Shown here in pieces: positions 58,779 through 64,000 of a stretch of 64,000 nucleotides of DNA. Positions within the stretch are counted from its first letter, which is position 1; the number at the start of each line of letters is the position of its first letter. A model generated the notes under the pieces. The model was not told the origin of the DNA, did not search any database, and saw only the letters and a program-made list of their open reading frames with translations. Source of the stretch: a virus. The stretch is taken from IMG/VR virus record IMGVR_UViG_3300009164_000061, positions 1-64,000 of that record, one strand, 5' to 3'. The position numbers were made by a program, and so were the translations under genes.

Positions 58779-59150
58779 ATGAAAAAATTAATCTTCGCAA
58801 TCATTTTCGCTGTAAGCTTTCAGGTTGCAAACGCCCAAACTAATTCAACTGAACAAGATCGTCAAGCCGTTGCCTTTCTTAAAGACCGTTGCTTAACTTT
58901 CAATCAAGGTCAAGTTCCAATCAAGATCAATAACCCAAAGGAGTTAATGGACTCTTTAGACAATAAGAAAATAAACTACAGTTATACAACTTACACTTTT
59001 GCAGGCAATCAAATTAATGATGAAACTTGCATGGGAGGTAGCAGTGATGCAAAGGTTGGAAAAACTGCAATTCCTTTTGTGAAGTACTACATTTACACTA
59101 AAGGCGGCTTAACCTATATTGAATTAGTAGACGGTAACTCTTACTTTTAA
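58779..59150 (+). CDS. Secreted periplasmic protein with Sec signal peptide (123 aa)
   Basis: MKKLIFAIIFAVSFQVANA followed by QT is a textbook signal peptide with an A-N-A cut after residue 19. The mature protein (104 aa) has two cysteines (RCLTF; ETCMGG) that could form a disulfide and beta strands (YYIYTKGGLTYIELVDGNSYF). It has its own promoter box and terminator. It could protect against other phages or alter the envelope; no family is recognised. Confidence 0.75.
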   Translation: MKKLIFAIIFAVSFQVANAQTNSTEQDRQAVAFLKDRCLTFNQGQVPIKINNPKELMDSLDNKKINYSYTTYTFAGNQINDETCMGGSSDAKVGKTAIPFVKYYIYTKGGLTYIELVDGNSYF

Positions 59151-59167
59151 ACTTCTCAACCCTAACC

Positions 59168-59198
59168 AAAAAGGGACTCATTAGAGTCCCTTTTTTTT
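59168..59198 (+). terminator. Intrinsic terminator
   Basis: GGGACTC (59173-59179), loop ATTA, GAGTCCC (59184-59190) and eight T. The same hairpin can serve the opposing gene. Confidence 0.9.
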
Positions 59199-59221
59199 AT
59201 GTGTGAGTGTTTGTTAGTTTA

Positions 59222-60394
59222 TTAACCTCGGCCTACTTGACCTTCTCCCTGCTTTTTACCACCAGTTCCGCCGCCAGCTGGAACATTTGGGGCTCCTGTC
59301 CAAGTTTGAACACTTTGAACTCTATCAAACCATTCATTAAGATTATAGGCGCTAGCTTTAGACAGAAGTCCATTTTTAATAATATCAGTATATCCTGCAA
59401 AAACTGCAGCTCCGTCATTTCCAAATTCAACTGGAGATTTGGTTGGAGAAACTGCCTCTGCTATTTTGGTGAATACTGCGGTTAATCGTTTTACACCTTC
59501 AGGTAAAAGCTTGAATTTTTGAGACTTCTCGTTGTACGAAATCAATATTTTAAAATCGGCAGAGCTTAATCCTGTCCAGGCAGCACCAACATCCGGAATT
59601 GGATTATTGACTAACATACGTTTACCTTTAACGAAGTTAGCCGCACCATTCGCAATTGCGGTAGTTGCAGCAGCTGAGTCCTTTCCATTAACGTATCTTG
59701 TAAAATAGTCACCTGCTACTGGGTCATTTTTTGCAATATGATCCGGCACTCCAAGCGCATTTAATAGATTAATTGAAATAGCTGCAGCAATCATATTTGA
59801 AATTGAGCCTAATTGGCCAGGTTTTGCCCAATAATAACTAAAACCTCTTGCGTCAGCTTCAGCTACTGGATTGCCTAATGTAAATTTAAGCACAAAGTTT
59901 TGACAATTACCAAGATAAAATTTAAAACGAGTAACCATATCGGCTTGGGAATTTGCAAATCTAACGAGTGCAAGCATTCCATTATTTGAAGCAGTTATTG
60001 TGATTGGTCCAGTTAGGTCAGCCTTTTTAAGAAAGATTGTACCTGTTTCAAGTAGTTTTCGACCGTTGATCTCTAACATATCGTCTCCAGGTTTTGCAGT
60101 CTTTTGAGTTGAATCTAAATTAATTGTGATTCGAGTTTTGGCCTCAGCTCCACCAAATTTACTACCGTCCGTATCAATAAATCTTAATGATGCAATGTTT
60201 TGCATTGTTAATGTATAGACAATATCCTTTTTTATTCCAATATTTGCAGCTAATTGATCAGTAATATTTGATGCACTAGTTGAGGACGAAATGAATGCTA
60301 TACCATCAACTGCTGGAGCAGTAGTAGATAAAGGAGAAGCTTCAGTTGCCTCGTTTATCCAACTGGCATAGCTTTTAATTAATTGATTTTTCAT
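59222..60394 (-). CDS. Probable internal head protein with capsid-targeting N-terminus (390 aa)
   Basis: MKNQLIKSYASWINEAT gives a leader cut after INE (15). The following 375 residues are soluble alpha/beta (IVYTLTMQNIASLRFIDTDGSKFGGAEAKTRI; FKFYLGNCQNFVLKFTLGNPVAEADARGFSYYW; PDVGAAWTGLSSADFKILISYNEK) with a Gly-rich tail (GGGTGGKKQGEGQVGRG). I recognise no enzyme family. A GATAAATAA box lies 29 bases upstream. Confidence 0.6.
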   Translation of the reverse strand: MKNQLIKSYASWINEATEASPLSTTAPAVDGIAFISSSTSASNITDQLAANIGIKKDIVYTLTMQNIASLRFIDTDGSKFGGAEAKTRITINLDSTQKTAKPGDDMLEINGRKLLETGTIFLKKADLTGPITITASNNGMLALVRFANSQADMVTRFKFYLGNCQNFVLKFTLGNPVAEADARGFSYYWAKPGQLGSISNMIAAAISINLLNALGVPDHIAKNDPVAGDYFTRYVNGKDSAAATTAIANGAANFVKGKRMLVNNPIPDVGAAWTGLSSADFKILISYNEKSQKFKLLPEGVKRLTAVFTKIAEAVSPTKSPVEFGNDGAAVFAGYTDIIKNGLLSKASAYNLNEWFDRVQSVQTWTGAPNVPAGGGTGGKKQGEGQVGRG

Positions 60395-60423
60395 TATATT
60401 ATAGAGTAATTATTTTCTAGGTA

Positions 60424-60432
60424 TTATTTATC
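60424..60432 (-). promoter_or_regulatory. Late promoter box GATAAATAA
   Basis: Minus-strand GATAAATAATACC 29 bases before the 390-aa gene start. Confidence 0.6.
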
Positions 60433-60459
60433 TTTTGTACTATTTGATATTTCAGGGTT

Positions 60460-60801
60460 TTAAAGTACATCAGCCACTATGATAAATTCAATCCAACCTA
60501 AGTCATTTCCGCTTATGTCAGATAGACTTTCAGTATACCTATCCCATTCAGCTAAATCTTCCAAATTATCAAGGTCTATCCATTTATCCATATACTGATT
60601 GGTTTTGTTCTTTAGTACCCGAATTGCAGCATTAACTTCAGGATCACCGCCCCATTCATCAATCATTTTATCTAAACGGTTGTCAAAAGGTTCTTTGTCA
60701 GCTAAACCTAGATCCCTTAACTGGTTAAGATCATCATCTGGATCCAGATTAGCCTCAGATTCCTGGAGTATAAATTGATTAAATGGTTTAATTTGTCCCA
60801 T
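60460..60801 (-). CDS. Small acidic probable internal head protein with capsid-targeting N-terminus (113 aa)
   Basis: MGQIKPFNQFILQESE has a clear leader (cut after LQE, 14). The remainder is acidic (DPDDDLNQLRDLGL; IDLDNLEDLAEWDRY) and ends in a hydrophobic strand (LGWIEFIIVADVL). No family is recognised; an inhibitor or DNA mimic is possible by charge. A late box lies 19 bases upstream. Confidence 0.65.
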   Translation of the reverse strand: MGQIKPFNQFILQESEANLDPDDDLNQLRDLGLADKEPFDNRLDKMIDEWGGDPEVNAAIRVLKNKTNQYMDKWIDLDNLEDLAEWDRYTESLSDISGNDLGWIEFIIVADVL

Positions 60802-60820
60802 TTTTAAAGAGATATTTTGA

Positions 60821-60829
60821 TTATTTATC
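60821..60829 (-). promoter_or_regulatory. Late promoter box GATAAATAA
   Basis: Minus-strand GATAAATAATC 19 bases before the 113-aa gene start. Confidence 0.6.
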
Positions 60830-60903
60830 TAGAGTCGACCAAATTTAAAAAAGGTTGGTACTATAAACTCAAGTAATAATTTTTTAAATTAAACCAAAAA
60901 AAG

Positions 60904-61212
60904 ATGAAAACGTCAAAGACAACATCAAAGTCTGCTACTAAGGTTGCAGCAAAGTCAGTATCAACTCCAGTAGTTGCAACTGTTTCACGTAGTACTAATA
61001 GCCGTAAAGGTGCTAGCTACAAAAAATTATCAATTCCACAAAAATTGGAAATCATCACTAGCCGCAAGCGTCGTGGAGATAACCAGGTAATTGCTGCTGA
61101 ATTGAATGTGACCCCTACTTACGTAAGTGGAGTAGTAAACGGCCGTCACCAAAACACTAAAATTGTGAATCGTATGTACGATAAAGTACGCGGTCGCAAG
61201 GTAGTTGCATAA
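60904..61212 (+). CDS. Basic helix-turn-helix DNA-binding protein (102 aa)
   Basis: The first 40 residues are Lys/Thr/Ser-rich and basic, then a helix-turn-helix follows (QKLEIITSRKRRGDNQVIAAELNV and TPTYVSGVVNGRHQN), like an XRE-type fold, with a basic tail. It could regulate early phage or host genes. It has a GTACTATAAACT box upstream (about 60858) and a following terminator, so it is a single-gene unit. Confidence 0.7.
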   Translation: MKTSKTTSKSATKVAAKSVSTPVVATVSRSTNSRKGASYKKLSIPQKLEIITSRKRRGDNQVIAAELNVTPTYVSGVVNGRHQNTKIVNRMYDKVRGRKVVA

Positions 61213-61232
61213 GTTTAGTAACTCACAACAGC

Positions 61233-61523
61233 CTAAAGGGAATCAGTTAATGGTTCCCTTTTTTTTGTGATTTGAACAGTTAGATCACCAGTGCCTTGTA
61301 GCAATCGGTGCCATTCGCCTTTTGGAATAAGGACTGGGCTGGTTAGCACTCTAGGCAAACAGTTCTCAAATTGAATGAGCCAGTCAGTTTGGCCTAGCGA
61401 TTCAACCACTCGATCTTCATCATCACGGTGCCAAGTAAGTTCTTCCCGATCAAGCTCGGCACTGAATTTTCGGACTGAGATTTCACCAGTAATTTGGGTT
61501 TCTTGAAATGGAAGTTGCATCAT
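61233..61523 (-). CDS. Cupin-like small phage protein (96 aa)
   Basis: ELTWHRDDEDRVVESLGQTDWLIQFENCLPRVL then VLIPKGEWHRLLQGTGDLTVQI is a compact double-strand beta-helix pattern with two His pairs that could bind metal (WHRD; EWHR). Related small phage proteins are common. It begins three bases after the stop of the 95-aa CTS gene upstream, so it is part of a late operon although its own N-terminus lacks the leader. Confidence 0.65.
   Translation of the reverse strand: MMQLPFQETQITGEISVRKFSAELDREELTWHRDDEDRVVESLGQTDWLIQFENCLPRVLTSPVLIPKGEWHRLLQGTGDLTVQITKKREPLTDSL
61235..61266 (+). terminator. Intrinsic terminator
   Basis: AAGGGAA (61236-61242) pairs with TTCCCTT (61254-61260), followed by a T run; it follows the helix-turn-helix gene and lies at the end of the opposing gene. 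Confidence 0.75.
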
Positions 61524-61526
61524 TTA

Positions 61527-61814
61527 TTACTTTTTACCAAGTTGGCGTTTTACTTCAGCTCTAACGCTTTCCATCTTTTTTGCATAAGTTGGATTCTTTT
61601 TACGGTTAAACACAATTTGCTGATTAATACTGCCTGTAATTTTTTGCATGTTCCTTTTTCTGGTTCTGATTAACCAGCTGGCCAAGGCCTTGACCCCAAG
61701 CGTCTTGAATTTACCATTTGCATCAGGTGCACCAGAGTCATGCCAGTCCGGCGAGCCCTTTGGTTTTTTGGCTTCAGTAATTAAAAAATCGTTATAATAT
61801 AATACGTGTTGCAT
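61527..61814 (-). CDS. Basic probable internal head protein with capsid-targeting N-terminus (95 aa)
   Basis: MQHVLYYNDFLITEAKK fits the leader, cut after ITE (14). The rest is very basic: KKPKGSPDWHDSGAPDANG followed by KALASWLIRTRKRNMQKI and a KRQLGKK end. A DNA-condensing or DNA-binding internal protein is likely. It lies nine bases downstream of the DUF5824-like gene. Confidence 0.65.
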   Translation of the reverse strand: MQHVLYYNDFLITEAKKPKGSPDWHDSGAPDANGKFKTLGVKALASWLIRTRKRNMQKITGSINQQIVFNRKKNPTYAKKMESVRAEVKRQLGKK

Positions 61815-61823
61815 CGTTGTAGA

Positions 61824-62342
61824 CTACTTTTTCTTTGATTTTCTGACCCTTTGTGCCAGATCCTTGTCGGCCTTGCCCCAAGTTCCACTTGACTTTGTAA
61901 CAAATGAATTTACTCTGGCATGGGCCCAGGCAACCTGGCTCTGACCTGGACGATGACCCGTTTTCCAGGCAGCCATACCTCGATTAAACACCTGTTTAAG
62001 AATACCAAACGGCATGCCGTATTTTTTGGCTTTTGCTTTTAGTGAAGTATCTGCTGAACTTGATTCATTAATCTCTGCCCATTCCCCAAATCTCCAAACT
62101 TGGGTCTCATTCATTTCACGGTTTACCTCCTTGGTAAACGGGCTCTTGACCTTTGAGCCTTTGAATTTGCCAGATTTATCTAGATCACCGGGCATTGGTT
62201 TATAGGCTGATGAGTCTGAATCGCTCATCTCGGCTTGACGCTTCATTTGAGACTCTTTCTTCGCCTTTTGTTTTGAGTCTAGACCTTTAAAATATGGACC
62301 TGACTTGCTGGTCACTTTTTTCTCGTTAAGATTCATCTTCAT
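61824..62342 (-). CDS. DUF5824-like basic phage protein (172 aa)
   Basis: The C-terminal half (KAKKYGMPFGILKQVFNRGMAAWKTGHRPGQSQ, then WAHARVNSFVTKSSGTWGKADKDLAQRV) matches a domain I know as DUF5824 from large phages. The N-terminus MKMNLNEKK has a short leader-like LNE (7) but without the aromatic positions, so CTS status is doubtful; RFGEWAEINES near residue 88 looks like an internal protease site. Basic, possibly DNA-associated. Confidence 0.7.
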   Translation of the reverse strand: MKMNLNEKKVTSKSGPYFKGLDSKQKAKKESQMKRQAEMSDSDSSAYKPMPGDLDKSGKFKGSKVKSPFTKEVNREMNETQVWRFGEWAEINESSSADTSLKAKAKKYGMPFGILKQVFNRGMAAWKTGHRPGQSQVAWAHARVNSFVTKSSGTWGKADKDLAQRVRKSKKK

Positions 62343-62350
62343 TCTTTTTT

Positions 62351-62935
62351 TTACCAGAAACCTGGGTAAGTTTTACCGCCCCAAAGATGGGCATAACGGT
62401 TAATACGGCAAGCCCAGTAACCTGCACTCATGCGGTCCGTTTTAAGATGGCACTGGTGGCGGGCTGCAAAGCTTTTACGAGCAGCCGGATTGCTTACTTT
62501 TGCAGTAAGCCCGCCGTGAACATCGCCAAATGCAATTTTCTTGACTTTACCAGTGGCCGGATTCTTTACATAGACATGGTACTTCTTGGCTCCGCCGCGT
62601 TGAGGTTTACCAAGTTCAACGGTTTTACCCTGATACTCGGCCTCAAAAATTGGAAAGTCAAGTAGCACAGTCTGGCCCTCAAATTGGGCAACTCGACCAA
62701 GATCAGTATCCCTAAATAGTTCTCGATCAACTCCGGATAATTCAATCTCTCCAGCCTGCCAAACCCTGCGAGCCTCAACAATTAAGCGCTGATGGGCAAG
62801 ACTACCGGGTCTAAAAATAGATTCGCAAACCGAGAGGCCAGCGGTTAGGTGGTACTGTAGGGATTCTTGTAGTACCTCAGCTTCAGCTGTTTCAGTATAG
62901 GCTTCAGTTATCCAAGCCTGGAATGGTTTCAACAT
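62351..62935 (-). CDS. Probable internal head protein with phage-specific C-terminal domain (194 aa)
   Basis: The start at 62935 (MLKPFQAWITEAYTET) is chosen because it gives a leader cut after ITE (11); a longer frame to 63040 lacks it and overlaps the upstream gene. The C-terminal 80 residues (KKYHVYVKNPATGKVKKIAFGD; NPAARKSFAARHQCHLKTD; SAGYWACRINRYAHLWGG) form a conserved phage domain with two cysteines, unnamed to me. It probably travels with the DUF5824-like protein. Confidence 0.65.
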   Translation of the reverse strand: MLKPFQAWITEAYTETAEAEVLQESLQYHLTAGLSVCESIFRPGSLAHQRLIVEARRVWQAGEIELSGVDRELFRDTDLGRVAQFEGQTVLLDFPIFEAEYQGKTVELGKPQRGGAKKYHVYVKNPATGKVKKIAFGDVHGGLTAKVSNPAARKSFAARHQCHLKTDRMSAGYWACRINRYAHLWGGKTYPGFW

Positions 62936-63009
62936 TTTCTTTTTTTCTTTTTTCTCGGCCACGCCCAAGGGGGTAACCGTGGCGGTGCAGGCACGCCCAA
63001 TTTTATCCG

Positions 63010-63384
63010 CTAAAATCGCCATCGGGTTTCCAGTGTCCAATAAATTTGGTTTTCAGTAAATCCCATCTCTGCCATGCGTTTTGCAAAGGGTTCAAATACT
63101 ACACCTAGCAGATCGGGTCTAAACCGCTTAAGCGTTGCTGCAACTGCTTTTGCTCGGCGAACCAATTTTGCCCTGTCCGTAATTAGTTTAGACATTGATA
63201 CCGATTTACTTACTGGGTTTGCGGAGTCTATTAGGTTTCTGGCACGTAACCAGTCCTTGTCTTCTGGGTAATGCGCGTCAATTTGGCGGTCGGGTGTTGC
63301 AGCCGCTAGGCCAAGTTCGGCCATATCAGCATATTCCTGATATAGATTTTCAAAAATGTGGAATGGTTTAATATACTGTTTCAT
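63010..63384 (-). CDS. Probable internal head protein with capsid-targeting N-terminus (124 aa)
   Basis: MKQYIKPFHIFENLYQEYA has K-x-Y-x-x-x-F and possible cuts after IFE (12) or YQE (17). The rest is basic and helical (KLITDRAKLVRRAKAVAATLKRFRPDL) ending in an aromatic tail (QIYWTLETRWRF). It lies four bases after the 153-aa gene on the same strand. No family is recognised. Confidence 0.65.
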   Translation of the reverse strand: MKQYIKPFHIFENLYQEYADMAELGLAAATPDRQIDAHYPEDKDWLRARNLIDSANPVSKSVSMSKLITDRAKLVRRAKAVAATLKRFRPDLLGVVFEPFAKRMAEMGFTENQIYWTLETRWRF

Positions 63385-63388
63385 TTGA

Positions 63389-63850
63389 TTATAGTTTATT
63401 TAATTGAGGTAGAGTTTCGCCGGTTTCCACGAGGTACCAGGTATTGCGGTTAACAACGTGCAATACCTCAGCTCCGTGTCGACGCGATTCAGTAAGAAGA
63501 TAATCCAGGATTAATTTTTCATTTTTACGACTGGCCTCAAAATCAATGGTTGAGCCGTATGCTCTGGTGTCTAGCCCTTTGACCCGTGCAATCTGGTCTG
63601 ACCAAGTATCCCATTCCGGGTCCATGGGAGAAGGCCAATCCCCAAAAAATGCCCAGTTAATAAAGGATTTACCAGTATCTATCCCAATCTCTAGGATACC
63701 GTATTTAATGGTTGCCTCGATTAGTTTAAGACCGTTGGCAAGGCCTAATTGATAGAGCTCAAGTTGATCAATAATCCGTTGAGCCTCATCGGAAAGCCCA
63801 ATAGACTCATTTAGTGCAAAATTATGAAATTGACTAATATACTTCTTCAT
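63389..63850 (-). CDS. Probable internal head protein with capsid-targeting N-terminus (153 aa)
   Basis: MKKYISQFHNFALNESI is one of the best leaders (cut after LNE, 15). The body is alpha/beta: AQRIIDQLELYQLGLANGLKLIEATIKYG, then WAFFGDWPSPMDPEWDTWSDQIARV and a C-terminal GAEVLHVVNRNTWYLVETGE. No family is recognised. A TATAAATAACC late box lies four bases upstream of the start. Confidence 0.65.
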   Translation of the reverse strand: MKKYISQFHNFALNESIGLSDEAQRIIDQLELYQLGLANGLKLIEATIKYGILEIGIDTGKSFINWAFFGDWPSPMDPEWDTWSDQIARVKGLDTRAYGSTIDFEASRKNEKLILDYLLTESRRHGAEVLHVVNRNTWYLVETGETLPQLNKL

Positions 63851-63854
63851 GAGG

Positions 63855-63863
63855 TTATTTATA
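63855..63863 (-). promoter_or_regulatory. Late promoter box TATAAATAA
   Basis: Minus-strand TATAAATAACC is identical to the T4 late core TATAAATA and lies four bases before the 153-aa gene start. Confidence 0.6.
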
Positions 63864-63901
63864 GGAGCCTGTTCCGCGGATTTATTTAATTTATTAGCCT
63901 A

Positions 63902-64000
63902 TTAGGTAGACCCCAACCCGGGGGAGAATTTGCTCCAGGTAGAGTGTGACCTCCCAAATGAGCCCAGGAAACCGCCTCCGGGCCTGGGGAGAATCTTGAA
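63902..64000 (-). CDS. Possible C-terminal end of a Gly/Pro-rich protein, 5' truncated by window edge (32 aa visible)
   Basis: On the minus strand the frame is open from the edge to TAA at 63902-63904 and reads PRPGGGFLGSFGRSHSTWS and FSPGLGST. GC content is well above the rest of the window. Two related segments (ATTCTCCCC and GGG) suggest a short repeat. It may be the end of a structural gene or just a non-coding GC-rich stretch. Confidence 0.3.
   Translation of the reverse strand, partial: FKILPRPGGGFLGSFGRSHSTWSKFSPGLGST

Noticed and set aside
63864-64000. A tRNA or other small RNA in the GC-rich right edge
   Set aside because: No T-loop or anticodon arm could be built; an open frame to the edge is at least as likely.
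1-64000. Prophage or host chromosome
   Set aside because: No integrase, repressor-operator set, host operon or attachment site; gene content is that of a large lytic T4-like phage.

Overview
The window is a contiguous piece of a large, tailed, T4-like (myovirus) phage genome that most likely infects a member of the Bacteroidota. T4-like hallmarks are a gp17-type large terminase, a gp6-type baseplate wedge protein, a gp15-like tail terminator, a gp26/gp51-like baseplate protein, dense T4-like late promoters (ATAAATAA) and, most strikingly, many proteins carrying a T4-type capsid-targeting N-terminus. The host inference rests on AT-rich sequence, start codons without a clear Shine-Dalgarno sequence, a Bacteroidota-style bS21 ribosomal protein, and families common in that phylum (DUF3127-, DUF4494- and DUF6808-like). 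There is no integrase, no tRNA gene that I can recognise and no host-type operon.

Layout. 1-1.6 kb: end of a collagen-like tail fibre with an S74 chaperone, plus small virion genes. 1.65-8.6 kb: a protein-glycosylation/methylation island (GT4-FkbM fusion, two methyltransferases, methyltransferase-TibC-like heptosyltransferase fusion). 8.6-11.4 kb: tail tube-like, SPRY-like adhesin and gp15-like genes. 11.5-11.9 kb: a tmRNA gene on the minus strand. 12-18.3 kb: gp6 wedge, terminases, PhoH, and an ECF-like sigma factor. 18.3-28.6 kb: membrane and virion/baseplate genes ending in a triple late promoter and a gene with a possible -1 frameshift. 28.6-30.9 kb: FkbM methyltransferase, MBD4-like DNA glycosylase, glycosyltransferase-like gene. 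30.9-36.1 kb: probable internal head proteins, bS21 and a Nudix hydrolase. 36.2-41.7 kb: DNA metabolism and repair (ligase, guanylate kinase, DUF3127, DnaQ-like exonuclease, UV endonuclease). 42.85-43.33 kb: a large structured RNA of unknown class ending in an intrinsic terminator. 43.3-64 kb: a mosaic of early/middle plus-strand enzymes (zincless Fpg, ThyA, Cas4/RecB-like nuclease, HDAC-family deacetylase, flavoprotein) interleaved with mostly minus-strand late genes that begin with capsid-targeting sequences.

How it fits together. Late genes follow ATAAATAA boxes, probably read by the phage sigma factor at 17.7 kb; non-late genes follow TAGTATAAT boxes. About 17 proteins start with K-x-[FY]-x-x-[FW]...[LI]-x-E, the pattern of T4 internal proteins (MKTYQEFIAE, cut after E by the prohead protease). 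They include a Nudix hydrolase, a cell-wall hydrolase, a GNAT-like protein, a zinc metallopeptidase and pretoxin-like hydrophobic proteins, so the phage probably packages and injects a large set of effectors. tmRNA, bS21 and sigma factor point to reprogramming of host translation and transcription. All functional calls come from reading sequence motifs; no database search was run.
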